From Flagellimonas ochracea (GTDB lineage: Bacteria; Bacteroidota; Bacteroidia; Flavobacteriales; Flavobacteriaceae), in assembly GCF_009903685.1 (NCBI RefSeq), contig NZ_JAAABI010000001.1, positions 868,001 to 932,000 on the forward strand: 64,000 nucleotides of DNA. The letters run 5' to 3'. The position numbers and the translations under genes are program-made. A model generated the notes under the pieces. It made no database searches, was not told the DNA's origin, and saw only the letters and a program-made list of their open reading frames with translations. This document shows positions 9,242 through 17,650 of this stretch, piece by piece (within the stretch, counting starts at the first letter, position 1; each line of letters starts with the position of its first letter).

Positions 9242-9376
9242 CCATAACAACGTGTATGATCAATTGCTTGGTCACTGCCGACTTACGAAAATTCCACTGG
9301 AATTTTCCATCTGTGATTTGTTTGCTAAATTAATTGCTTAAACACGCAACTCACCCCATACACAAAATCATTAGGA
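9242..9376 (+). repeat. attC-like site 5
   Basis: ATAAC, AAC and arm GTGTATG...TTGC pair with GCAACTCACCCCATACAC, then AAAATC and ATTAGG. The right-hand GTT has mutated to ATT, so the site may be inactive now. It starts 18 nt after the membrane-protein stop. Element copy 4 begins at T9371, the predicted crossover base. Confidence 0.6.
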
Positions 9377-9509
9377 AAAATACCTACGGTCGTTCAAGCC
9401 AAATCCCTTCGTGATCTTTCCCCCTTGAACTATTTTTCCTAAAAGCCCCACAGCACGGCTGCAGATTCGCCAAGAATAACCCTATATTTAATACCCAAAA
9501 ACAGGCCCT
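9371..9509 (+). repeat. Non-coding cassette-like element, copy 4 (3' half missing)
   Basis: This copy matches the first 139 bp of the full element up to ACAGGCCCT, then stops abruptly. The second half, with GGCGAATC and CTGTGGGG arms, is absent. The metallo-beta-lactamase gene starts 20 nt later. The break gives a shortened junction and possibly a fossil of an imprecise deletion. Confidence 0.65.
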
Positions 9510-9528
9510 AAATAGGAAAACAAAATTT

Positions 9529-10323
9529 ATGACAAAACTGTTATTAACACTCTTTCTTCTTTCAGGATTAACCTTTATTTCGTGCAAAGAATCATCATCA
9601 AAACAAAAAACTAATACCGAAAACACGAAAACACATTCAGTTGATAACTTGACAATCTATCAAACCGAAAATTTGATTATTAAAAAACTATCAAATCATA
9701 CCTATGAACATATTTCATATCTAAATACGGACGATTATGGAAAAGTAAGCTGTAATGGAATGTTAGTTATAAATGAAAATAAAGGAATTATTTTTGACAC
9801 GCCAACGGACAACAAAAGTTCATTAGAATTAATAGATTTCGTTACTAATAAACTTAAAAGCGAAATAATAGCTATTATTCCAACTCATTTTCACGAAGAT
9901 TGTGTTGGTGGAATAGAGGAATTTGAGAAACACAATATTCAAACATACGCTACTAGTCAAACTATAGAACTACTAAAAAATAATGGTCAAAATTTCTCTA
10001 AACCAATTAAAGAATTTGATAATAGTCAAACTTTAAACATTGGTAACAAAAAGGTTTATGCAGAATACTTTGGAGAAGGACATACTAAAGATAATATCAT
10101 AGGATATTTTCCAGAAGACAATGCCATCTTTGGTGGATGTTTGATTAAAAAAGTTGGAGCAAGTAAGGGTTATTTGGGAGATGCCAACACGGACAAATGG
10201 TCTGAAACTGTTCGCAAAATCAAATTTAAATATCCAAATATAGAAATTGTAATTCCAGGACACGGTGAATCAGGAAGAACGGAATTATTTGATTATACAA
10301 TTGAATTGTTTGAATTAAAATAG
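9529..10323 (+). CDS. Subclass B1 metallo-beta-lactamase (lipoprotein)
   Basis: This 264-residue MBL-fold protein has all subclass B1 zinc ligands: H120-F-H122-E-D124, H185 in GEGHTKDN, C204 in GGCLIK with K207, and H245 in IPGHGE. The segment GYLGDANTDKW also matches the B1 family pattern (IMP-, BlaB- and IND-type enzymes). The signal peptide ends in the lipobox FISC (C19), so it is probably membrane-anchored in the periplasm. B1 enzymes hydrolyse penicillins, cephalosporins and carbapenems; activity here is inferred from residues only. It lies between attC-like sites 5 and 6, with its stop 6 nt before the latter. Its A/T-rich codons differ from those of the core genes downstream. Confidence 0.88.
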   Translation: MTKLLLTLFLLSGLTFISCKESSSKQKTNTENTKTHSVDNLTIYQTENLIIKKLSNHTYEHISYLNTDDYGKVSCNGMLVINENKGIIFDTPTDNKSSLELIDFVTNKLKSEIIAIIPTHFHEDCVGGIEEFEKHNIQTYATSQTIELLKNNGQNFSKPIKEFDNSQTLNIGNKKVYAEYFGEGHTKDNIIGYFPEDNAIFGGCLIKKVGASKGYLGDANTDKWSETVRKIKFKYPNIEIVIPGHGESGRTELFDYTIELFELK

Positions 10324-10328
10324 GGAGC

Positions 10329-10458
10329 TGCTAACAATGGCTAAGAAAACATAGGACAAAAAGGCTTTTAGAAAGGTTCGTTCATTTGGCAAATTTTTGT
10401 TTCTGTGGACAAGTAATCGCTTCGAAAGCCCTACATTTCTTAGACGAGACCGTTAGTA
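10329..10458 (+). repeat. attC-like site 6
   Basis: GCTAAC (10330-10335), AAT and the arm GGCTAAGAAA..TAGG pair with CCTACATTTCTTAG, then ACGAGACC and GTTAG. The predicted crossover is G10452/T10453. It starts 6 nt after the beta-lactamase stop. The arms are unlike those of sites 3, 4, 5, 7 and 9, yet pairing is preserved. Confidence 0.7.
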
Positions 10459-10707
10459 AAAATACCTGCGGTCGTTCAAGCCAGGTCACTTCGTGATCTT
10501 CCCTCCTTGAACTATTTTTCCTAACTACCCCACGGCTCGACTGCAAATTCGCCAAGAATAACCTTATATTTAATACCCAAGAAAAGGCCCTCACAACCGC
10601 TCGTTCGGTACTTTGCCTAACAAGGGCCATGGCGAATCAGCGTCTAATGGCTTCCATAGCTAACGCAAGCTGAGCTTGCTACGCTACTCGCCATAGCTGT
10701 GGGGCCG
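10453..10707 (+). repeat. Non-coding cassette-like element, copy 5 (best preserved)
   Basis: This copy is exactly 255 bp, from the base after the crossover G of site 6 to the G of its own closing GTTGAC. Its left inner box reads CTAAC followed by TACCCCACGG, and its right end reads CTGTGGGGCC then GTTGA, so it has a complete attC-like layout. Copies 1 and 3 have AAA/TTT where this one has AAC/GTT, a compensatory change. This is the strongest evidence that the element is a cassette with its own attC. The amidase starts 21 nt later. Confidence 0.72.
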
Positions 10708-10727
10708 TTGACAATAATTAAGAATAA

Positions 10728-12170
10728 ATGAATGACTATTTATTTAAATCTGCTTCTGAACTGGCAAGTCTGATTCGAAATAAGGAGGCCACTTCATCGG
10801 CTATTTTACGAGCACATCTTGAACATATTCATGAACATAACCCAAGAATCGGTGCCATCGTAGTGCTGTTAGAGGAGCAGGCGGTAAAAGAAGCGGAGGC
10901 TTGTGATAGAGAGGCTGAGGCAGGTAAATTTAGGGGTCCCTTACATGGTGTTCCGATGACGGTAAAAGAACAGTTTTGGGTAAAAGGTACCAAGAGCACC
11001 CTGAACAGCAACCGTTTTAAGGACTGGGAAGCTCCGGAAGACGCTTTAGTCGTGAAAAGATTGAAAGATGCTGGCGCCATAATTATTGGAAAAACCAATG
11101 TTGCTAAAGATCTTCTGGACTATCAGGTCAGTGGTGATATCTATCAGGATGGTAAGAATCCGTACAACCATGAATTTTCTCCGGGTGGAAGTTCAGGGGG
11201 AGCATCGGCTGCATTAGCCTCGGGGATGGTTCCTATTGAACTCGGTGGCGATATGGGGGGATCCATTCGGATACCTTCAAATTTTTGTGGCACTTATGGC
11301 CTAAAGCCCACTGAAAATACCATTCCGGGGCATGGGCTTTCACCCAAACCAAAAAATGCAAGAGGATACCTTTTTGAAATGGCTGTCCCCGGCCCAATGG
11401 CGAGAACACTCAAAGACCTGGAACTCTTGTGGACCATATTACAGGGACCAGACAAAAGCAACAGATCGATTCCACCGATTGCTTGGAGCAAGCCAGAAAA
11501 GAAAATGCTGAAGGATTACAAAGTTGGCTGGGTAGATAGCTGGCCTGGATATAAGACCAGTCAACAAACTAAGGACACTATTAGAAATTTCGTTTCCCTC
11601 CTAAACGGGAAAGGGGTAGAAACGATGCATTCACCGCTCCGAAATGATTTACATCAACGTACATTGGACATATTCAGTCGGCTTTCCTTTCAAATGATCC
11701 TTCAGGATGTACCCTGGTTCGTAAGACCCTTGATGATGCGGTCACTGAGAAGGGGATTTCTGAAAGGAATGAAAACAGATTTTTGGAAGTTCGTGGATAC
11801 TTTTACTGATTATTCAGAACTAAAAGGGCGAAGGGCCCAAATCATCGAAGAATGGGAGACGCACTTCAATGACTTCGACTTTCTGGTTTGTCCGATTGGT
11901 TTCGGACCAGCCTATAAAAGGTGCAAGATCGGTACTCCAATCCATTATAACGACAAAGCCGTTACTTACATTAATTATGTTTGGCCCTTTAATGCCTGTT
12001 TTAATGGAAGTGGTCACCCGGCCATGAACATTCCGCTGGGATTAGGGAAAGAAGGATTGCCCTTAGGAATTCAGTTAGTAGGACCCTATTGGAGCGAACC
12101 AGATATGTTACATTTTACAAAATTGATCTCCGAATTCATTAAAGGATTTGTAAAACCCAATGGAATCTAA
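10728..12170 (+). CDS. Amidase signature family protein
   Basis: This 480-residue amidase carries the Ser-cisSer-Lys triad: K80 (TVKEQFW), S155 in PGGSSGG and S179 in GGDMGGSIR. The S155-S179 spacing of 24 residues equals that of fatty-acid amide hydrolase (S217/S241). Members hydrolyse amide bonds in the cytoplasm or at membranes. There is no gatB or gatC nearby and the length is typical of a stand-alone amidase, so it is not a GatA. The start lies 21 nt after the GTT of the preceding element and the stop 5 nt before attC-like site 7, making it a compact single-gene cassette. Confidence 0.9.
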   Translation: MNDYLFKSASELASLIRNKEATSSAILRAHLEHIHEHNPRIGAIVVLLEEQAVKEAEACDREAEAGKFRGPLHGVPMTVKEQFWVKGTKSTLNSNRFKDWEAPEDALVVKRLKDAGAIIIGKTNVAKDLLDYQVSGDIYQDGKNPYNHEFSPGGSSGGASAALASGMVPIELGGDMGGSIRIPSNFCGTYGLKPTENTIPGHGLSPKPKNARGYLFEMAVPGPMARTLKDLELLWTILQGPDKSNRSIPPIAWSKPEKKMLKDYKVGWVDSWPGYKTSQQTKDTIRNFVSLLNGKGVETMHSPLRNDLHQRTLDIFSRLSFQMILQDVPWFVRPLMMRSLRRGFLKGMKTDFWKFVDTFTDYSELKGRRAQIIEEWETHFNDFDFLVCPIGFGPAYKRCKIGTPIHYNDKAVTYINYVWPFNACFNGSGHPAMNIPLGLGKEGLPLGIQLVGPYWSEPDMLHFTKLISEFIKGFVKPNGI

Positions 12171-12174
12171 CTAT

Positions 12175-12307
12175 TGCCAACAACGCATATAAAAAATAAC
12201 GGCTGATCGTTAAACGAATTGAAATTCCTACTTTTAATAAGCAATAAAACTATCTGAAAAGGCCGAATACTCAAACCCGCTGGTTTTCATATGCAACACC
12301 GTTGTTT
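12175..12307 (+). repeat. attC-like site 7
   Basis: GCCAAC (12176-12181), AAC and arm GCATATAAAAAATAACGG pair with CCGCTGGTTTTCATATGC, then AACACC and GTTGTT. The predicted crossover is G12301/T12302. It starts 5 nt after the amidase stop, and the next start codon lies 24 nt after the G. Confidence 0.7.
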
Positions 12308-12324
12308 TTAATTGTAAAAAGCTA

Positions 12325-13656
12325 ATGAAATTACTCAAGCAAACGATTATCATATTTTTTATTGGATTTTTATCCCATAATTTGTTCGCGCAGGAGTTGA
12401 AAGAACTAGAAACTAAAATTGATAGTTATATCAGGCCTTATCTTGACATGAATGCCTGGAGTGGGCTAATCAATATTTACCAAAATGGCAAGCCAATTTT
12501 TCAGAAAGGTTATGGTTATGCCGACAAAGAATGGGAGATTAAGAATTCCTCTGAAACCAAATTTAGAATTGCCTCAATATCCAAAGTTTTCACTGAAGTT
12601 GCGGTTCTTCATTTAGTTGAAACTGGCAAAATTTCACTCAATGACCCACTGTCTCAATTTATTCCTGACTACCCGAGAGGACATGAAATTAGTATTAGAC
12701 AATTATTGACCCATCGCTCTGGTATACCACACTTGAATAGTTTCCCAAATTATAATGAACTGAATAAATTAGCTTATGATTTAGAAGAAATCATTGAACT
12801 GTTCAAACATAAACCTCTTGATTTTGAACCTGGAGAACGCTATAGCTATAGTAATTCTGGTTATGTTTTACTAGTCGCTATTATCGAAAAAATCAGTGGT
12901 CTTCCATATGACGAATTTCTAGGAGTACATATCTACAACAAGATTGGCTTAAAGAATACGGGGGCAGACAATGATGCTAAAATTTTGAAGAATCGTGCAC
13001 GAGGATATATGTTTAATGAAACTGGAGGACTTATCAATGCCGAGTATGTAAATATGAGTATAAAAATTGGTGGAGGTTCATTGTATTCAACCGCAGATGA
13101 TTTAAACAAATTTGTCCAAAGCCTTATTAAAGGAAAGCTAATTGGATCCACTTTAGCGGAATTACCAAATTTTGGAATCATAGACGGAAAAAATGTTTTT
13201 ACTGCTAATGGACGCGTACAGGGTTTTTGTCACCAAATTACTCATAGGATGGAAGAAGATTTGACAATCATAATTCTTGGGAATCACTATTCGAATATTG
13301 CATTACCAATCTCCCAAGATATATATCAGATATATACAAATAAAGAATACAAACTACCGATAAATTATTTATCCCAAAAAATTAATGTTGACTCAACAAA
13401 ACTTATTAGATATGAAGGAACTTATGATTTTGGATTTGGTCCGGTAGGGAAAGTAAAAGTCATAGACAATAATTTAGGCTATTTAGCACCAGGAAGGAAA
13501 ACATATGATATTTTGATTCCTATCGATGAAAATAAGTTTTTCTATATTCAGAGTTGGGTCTTACTGGAGTTTAAAAATCCGGACAAAGAATCTTTTAGAA
13601 CGTTGAATTGGATAATGGGTGAAAATGCATATCCAGCAAAAAAAATAAATGACTAA
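12325..13656 (+). CDS. Secreted serine hydrolase, beta-lactamase-fold (SxxK)
   Basis: This 443-residue protein of the Beta-lactamase (class C-like) family has a cleavable signal peptide ending FAQ near residue 23. The nucleophile SISK is at 84-87 and the tyrosine motif YSN at 175-177. A C-terminal extension of about 90 residues follows. It is expected in the periplasm or outside. The substrate is unknown: D-peptides, esters and beta-lactams are all known for this fold. It starts 24 nt after the crossover G of site 7 and stops at the very edge of site 8. Confidence 0.85.
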   Translation: MKLLKQTIIIFFIGFLSHNLFAQELKELETKIDSYIRPYLDMNAWSGLINIYQNGKPIFQKGYGYADKEWEIKNSSETKFRIASISKVFTEVAVLHLVETGKISLNDPLSQFIPDYPRGHEISIRQLLTHRSGIPHLNSFPNYNELNKLAYDLEEIIELFKHKPLDFEPGERYSYSNSGYVLLVAIIEKISGLPYDEFLGVHIYNKIGLKNTGADNDAKILKNRARGYMFNETGGLINAEYVNMSIKIGGGSLYSTADDLNKFVQSLIKGKLIGSTLAELPNFGIIDGKNVFTANGRVQGFCHQITHRMEEDLTIIILGNHYSNIALPISQDIYQIYTNKEYKLPINYLSQKINVDSTKLIRYEGTYDFGFGPVGKVKVIDNNLGYLAPGRKTYDILIPIDENKFFYIQSWVLLEFKNPDKESFRTLNWIMGENAYPAKKIND

Positions 13657-13787
13657 ACACAACAATGGCTATAAGTAATTGCTTGTTCTCGCCTACTTCT
13701 GAAAATCCTCGCGGGTTTTCAGTTTGGTCTGTATTTGCTAAATTAACCGTTAAACCACGTAACTACTCATAGCCAAAAGCGTTGACA
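13657..13787 (+). repeat. attC-like site 8
   Basis: CACAAC, AAT and arm GGCTATAAGT pair with ACTACTCATAGCC, then AAAAGC and GTTGAC. It is a shorter relative of sites 1 and 2 that lacks their central stretch containing GCTGGCGCCAG. The predicted crossover is G13781/T13782. The left box directly abuts the stop codon of the serine hydrolase. Confidence 0.7.
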
Positions 13788-13806
13788 ATCATCAAATATC
13801 ATAGAA

Positions 13807-14280
13807 ATGAAAAATTTACTTTTAGCATTAACTTTTATTTTCCTTGTATCATGTGGTGGTGAAAAGACTAATAAAAAACAGGTGTCAATCCCAAAATTTG
13901 ATATTGAAAAAGAACTTGAAGGAATTGAAGAATTGCGGTCCAAATTCACATTGGCATTAAAGGAGGGAAAATATGAGGATATCAGTGAATTGGTGACTCC
14001 AAATGTAAAAACAATACGAGCAGGGGGATCAGGTTTTGATGAAATGTTTGCACATGGAAAGGAACGCGGTACCTTTCCTTATGACAGTATAATAATGACT
14101 CCAACTGAAACCTATATAATGAATGACTCCATGGCATATGATTGGGGTTCCAGCAGGACATACTACACCAACAAAGAAGGGAAGCAAGTCGAACTTAGGA
14201 ACTCTTTCTTGGCAATCCTAAAAAAAGTCGATGGTGAATGGAAACTTCATCGAGAAGTTGCCTCTTCAATTCTTGAATAA
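13807..14280 (+). CDS. SnoaL/DUF4440-like lipoprotein
   Basis: This 157-residue protein has a signal peptide ending in the lipobox LVSC (C16) and then one NTF2-like cone domain. The domain pattern is an N-terminal helix (ELRSKFTLALKEGKYEDISE), a central strand region and a C-terminal VDGEWKLHREVASS typical of DUF4440/SnoaL-like proteins. Many such proteins have no known activity. It starts 26 nt after the crossover G of site 8. No intact attC follows; only AATTGCCAAC at 14284-14293 resembles a left box. Confidence 0.7.
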   Translation: MKNLLLALTFIFLVSCGGEKTNKKQVSIPKFDIEKELEGIEELRSKFTLALKEGKYEDISELVTPNVKTIRAGGSGFDEMFAHGKERGTFPYDSIIMTPTETYIMNDSMAYDWGSSRTYYTNKEGKQVELRNSFLAILKKVDGEWKLHREVASSILE

Positions 14281-14305
14281 AACAATTGCCAACAAAATAG
14301 AATCA

Positions 14306-14806
14306 ATGTCAGATAATCTAAAAATATTTAGAGATGAATATCTGAATGCTAACTCTTGGGGACAGCGAAAAAATGGTGTGCCTCTTGACCTTTTGGACAA
14401 CCTATCAAATGAAGAACTTGAAGTTGCGGAAAAAGAGCTAATTGAAAAGCTGAGCTTAAAAGATGATTGGCCAATTCATGGGCTTGGCCATATAAAATCT
14501 CAAAAGGCACTTCCAAAACTGTACAATTTGCTTCAAAAAAGTAAGAAAGGAATGAAAGTTTCAATTGCTCATTCCATTTTTCAAATATCAAAAGATGAGG
14601 AAATGATAAATGTAATACTGACAGAGATGCCAAAACTTAAACATTGGTCCGAAATCATACATAAACTTTATCTGTTACCCACATTTAAGGATGAGAAAAT
14701 TGATGCTTTGCTCAACAGTTATCGAGAACATAAAGATTATTTGGTTGCTTACAATGCGACACAAGCTATGGGGCAAAGTAAAATCATTTTTGAAATAAAA
14801 AAGTAA
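14306..14806 (+). CDS. HEAT-like helical-repeat protein, unknown function
   Basis: I chose the ATG at 14306 because the longer frame (from 14231) overlaps the upstream gene. That gives 166 residues, nearly all helical, with repeat-like blocks (HGLGHIKSQKALPKLYNLLQ; AHSIFQISKDEEMINVILTE; AYNATQAMGQSKIIFEIKK) resembling HEAT/PBS-lyase-type repeats. It has no signal peptide, so it is cytoplasmic. Function is unknown. It begins 13 nt after a left-box-like AATTGCCAAC, as if the rest of an attC had been deleted, fusing two cassettes. Confidence 0.55.
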   Translation: MSDNLKIFRDEYLNANSWGQRKNGVPLDLLDNLSNEELEVAEKELIEKLSLKDDWPIHGLGHIKSQKALPKLYNLLQKSKKGMKVSIAHSIFQISKDEEMINVILTEMPKLKHWSEIIHKLYLLPTFKDEKIDALLNSYREHKDYLVAYNATQAMGQSKIIFEIKK

Positions 14807-14907
14807 AAAAGCCCCTAAAAAGCTGTAAAAATGCACTAAACACATTTTACACTATACGTTGTACACAATACCCAAAACCCTCAGAATATAATCAGTACCT
14901 TCACAGA

Positions 14908-16605
14908 ATGAGACATTCTAACCTAGTACTGATTTTCGCCATTACAATCCTCCTTTTTTCATTCTTAGCTTGCAAGAACAACCAGCCAAAACCAAATCCT
15001 GCACTCGCATCCATTGATTTACTTCGTGGCGATATTTTGTTGTGTGGCAATCCGCAATTTGGAGATGTGAGTTTTTCTATGGAATGCAATTACGATACCA
15101 GAAAGGCTTTTGACCTAGCTATTTCTTTATTGCACTCTTTTGAATATGCCGAAGCGGAAAAAGCCTTTGTTAAGGTCATTGATGCCGATCCGGAGTGTGC
15201 CATGGCATATTGGGGTGTGGCAATGAGCATCTATCACGAACTTTGGGCTCCTCCCGGTCCGAAGGAATTGGAAAAAGGCTCAAAGCTTCTTGAAATTGCC
15301 GAAACTTTACCGAAATCCGACCGTGCGAAGGATTATTTGGACGCTATCGGGGTGTTTTATAAGGATTGGGAAACCCTTGACCATAGAAGCAGAGAGCTCT
15401 TGTATGAAAAGAAAATGGAACAGGTTTATTTGAATAATGAGGACGATATTGAAGCTGCCGTACTATATGCCTTATCATTAACATCTTCTGCCGATCCGAA
15501 TGATAAAACCTATAAAAATCAGCGGAAATCCGGAGCCATACTAGAAAAGCTATTCGTAGAATATCCCAACCATCCCGGGATAGCTCATTACATCATACAC
15601 ACCTACGATTATCCTGAAATTGCATCGCTGGGCCTCACCACAGCCCGAAGATATGCTGAAATTGCTCCGTCATCTGCTCATGCGCAACATATGCCATCCC
15701 ATATTTTTACGCGCCTTGGGCTCTGGGAAGAATCGGTACACACCAATTTGAATTCGTCATCTTCGGCCATTTGCTATTCAGAAAGCGTTTCTGCCGAAGG
15801 GCATTGGTCCCAAGAAATACACGCCATGGATTACCTTGTTTATGCCTATTTACAATTGGGAGATAGCAAAAAGGTGGCTGAACAAAACGCTTATATGAAA
15901 TCGATTAAAAAATCTTTTCCGTCAAATCATTTTGCCGTAGCCTATACTGCAAATGCCATACCAGCGCGTATAGCACTTGAGAATAGAAATTGGAAGGAGG
16001 CTGCAAACCTAGAATTACCCACTTTGGAATTCGAATGGGATAATTTTCCCTGGGAAAGATCCATCTTACATTTTGCCAAAGCATATGGCTCTGTTCGTTC
16101 CGGACATATCCCCGCTGCTGAAAAAGAGCTCGAAATAATCAAAACTTTCCATCAACAACTTTTAGACGTGAACAATGCTGAATCCATATATAAAGCAGGG
16201 CAAGTACAAATCGAAATAAAGATAATCGAAGCCTGGACCGCATTGGCAAAGGGTGATAATGAGGAAGCTCTAATGGTAATGAAACTCGCTTCCGAACTGG
16301 AGAGTAAAACATCAAAGCACCCCGTTACACCCGGTGAAGTCTTACCTGCGGATGAACTGTTAGGCGATATGCTATTACTCTTAGATAAACCCGGGGAGGC
16401 GTTAGCTGCTTATGAAGTAAATCTTGAAGGCCATCCCAATAGGTTCAATGGCCTCTATGGTGCTGCAGTAGCAGCCAAACGGACCGGCAATGAAGAAAAA
16501 GCCGTTTTGTATTTTGAGAAACTAATGAAATTAACCGAAAATTCGAATAGTGACAGACTAGAACTAAAAGAGGCCGAAGAATTTCTTGAAAAGAATACCA
16601 TATAA
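14908..16605 (+). CDS. TPR-repeat lipoprotein
   Basis: This 565-residue protein has a signal peptide ending in the lipobox FLAC (C22), followed by several tetratricopeptide-like helix pairs. Recognisable family stretches are AEAEKAFVKVIDADPECAMA near 75, GIAHYIIHTYDYPE near 230 and HAQHMPSHIFTRLGLWEES near 260. Such proteins occur widely in Bacteroidota and Acidobacteria with no assigned role. It is probably anchored in the periplasm. The SCO gene starts 2 nt after its stop, so the two are likely translationally coupled. Confidence 0.75.
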   Translation: MRHSNLVLIFAITILLFSFLACKNNQPKPNPALASIDLLRGDILLCGNPQFGDVSFSMECNYDTRKAFDLAISLLHSFEYAEAEKAFVKVIDADPECAMAYWGVAMSIYHELWAPPGPKELEKGSKLLEIAETLPKSDRAKDYLDAIGVFYKDWETLDHRSRELLYEKKMEQVYLNNEDDIEAAVLYALSLTSSADPNDKTYKNQRKSGAILEKLFVEYPNHPGIAHYIIHTYDYPEIASLGLTTARRYAEIAPSSAHAQHMPSHIFTRLGLWEESVHTNLNSSSSAICYSESVSAEGHWSQEIHAMDYLVYAYLQLGDSKKVAEQNAYMKSIKKSFPSNHFAVAYTANAIPARIALENRNWKEAANLELPTLEFEWDNFPWERSILHFAKAYGSVRSGHIPAAEKELEIIKTFHQQLLDVNNAESIYKAGQVQIEIKIIEAWTALAKGDNEEALMVMKLASELESKTSKHPVTPGEVLPADELLGDMLLLLDKPGEALAAYEVNLEGHPNRFNGLYGAAVAAKRTGNEEKAVLYFEKLMKLTENSNSDRLELKEAEEFLEKNTI

Positions 16606-16606
16606 T

Positions 16607-17248
16607 ATGAATGTGAGTAAAGCATATTTTATCATTCTATTGCTGATTATTTCTTTTGCTGTGTCTTGCAATCAATCTTCTAACAAAAAACTACCTGTTT
16701 ATAATCCATCTGATTTTAATCCAGAATTGGTTCATATAAGTTTGCAAAACAAAAGTAAAAACCACACAGTTGCGGATTTTGAATTGATAAATCAAAACGG
16801 AGAAAGAATAACCCAAAATCATTATAAGGATAAAGTTTATGTAGTTGATTTCTTTTTTACAAGTTGCCCAACTATTTGCCCAATAATGACTAACAATATG
16901 GCAAAACTTCAAAAAAAATTTTTGAAGAATGATGAGGTTATGTTTTTATCATTGTCGGTAACACCTAATATTGATAGTATCCCTGTCTTAAAAAAGTATG
17001 CCATAGAAAAAGGTGTAGTAGATTCGAAATGGAATATTACCACTGGAGATAAAAAACATATTTATGAATTGGCTAGAAAAAGTTATTTTGCTGTTGTAGA
17101 GCAAGGCGATGGTGGACTACAAGATTTTATTCATACTCCCAACTTTGTACTTGTGGATAAGAAAAGACAAATACGTGGAATTTATAATGGGACCAACGAT
17201 AATGAAATAGAACGACTAGTGAATGATCTTGAAATTTTGACAAACTAA
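16607..17248 (+). CDS. SCO1/SenC-family copper-binding thioredoxin-fold lipoprotein
   Basis: I use ATG 16607, which gives 213 residues and a proper lipobox FAVSC (C21); a longer frame starts with TTG inside the TPR gene. The copper site CPTICP (C87, C91) and the distant histidine H176 in DFIHTPNF match SCO proteins. SCO proteins deliver copper to the CuA site of cytochrome oxidase or act as thiol oxidoreductases. No oxidase genes are nearby. It forms a pair with the upstream TPR lipoprotein, and attC-like site 9 follows about 20 nt after the stop. Confidence 0.88.
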   Translation: MNVSKAYFIILLLIISFAVSCNQSSNKKLPVYNPSDFNPELVHISLQNKSKNHTVADFELINQNGERITQNHYKDKVYVVDFFFTSCPTICPIMTNNMAKLQKKFLKNDEVMFLSLSVTPNIDSIPVLKKYAIEKGVVDSKWNITTGDKKHIYELARKSYFAVVEQGDGGLQDFIHTPNFVLVDKKRQIRGIYNGTNDNEIERLVNDLEILTN

Positions 17249-17267
17249 CTGGTTAATAGAATTCCTA

Positions 17268-17395
17268 CTGGGTACAATAGCGGGTGTAAGCAATAGCCTC
17301 GACTCCCAATACATCCAAAATCAAAGCCAAAAAAAAATAGCATTAACTACAATCAACTGTCAGATAGAGCTACTACTCACACCCACACCGTCAGG
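17268..17395 (+). repeat. attC-like site 9
   Basis: The left box GTACAA is degenerate. The arm GGGTGTAAGCAATAGC pairs with GCTACTACTCACACCC, then ACACC and GTCAGG. Left and right boxes have lost the canonical AAC/GTT, but the arms and spacing are intact. The predicted crossover is G17390/T17391, where element copy 6 begins. Confidence 0.58.
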
Positions 17396-17624
17396 AAAAA
17401 TACCTGCGGTCGTTCAAGCCAGATCACCTCTTGATTTTTACCCTTGAACCATTTTTCCTAGCGTTCCCACAGTACGACCGCAAATTCGCCAAGAATAACC
17501 ACATATCAAGAATAACCATATATTTAGTTCCCAAAAACAGGCTCTCATAAGCGTTGACTCGGTACTTTACCTAACAAAGGCTATACCGAATCAGCGTCTA
17601 ATGGCCACTATAGCTGTGGGGCAG
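17391..17624 (+). repeat. Non-coding cassette-like element, copy 6 (234 bp)
   Basis: This diverged copy has TCAGGAAAAAT/ATTTTTCCTA, TCCCACAG/CTGTGGGG and GCAAATTCGCC with ACCGAATCAG. A short tandem duplication of CAAGAATAACCA-like sequence is present at 17490-17520, and the GCAAGCTGAGCTTGC hairpin is missing. It ends in GCAGTTAGC, so the closing GTT is present. The third serine hydrolase starts 27 nt downstream. Confidence 0.65.
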
Positions 17625-17650
17625 TTAGCTACCATACAAACAAACACTAA

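Noticed and set aside
320-10707. Non-coding element as an ordinary insertion sequence or MITE
   Set aside because: No transposase, no terminal inverted repeats with flanking target duplications, and the start always coincides with the attC-like crossover base. A genome-wide look could still change this.
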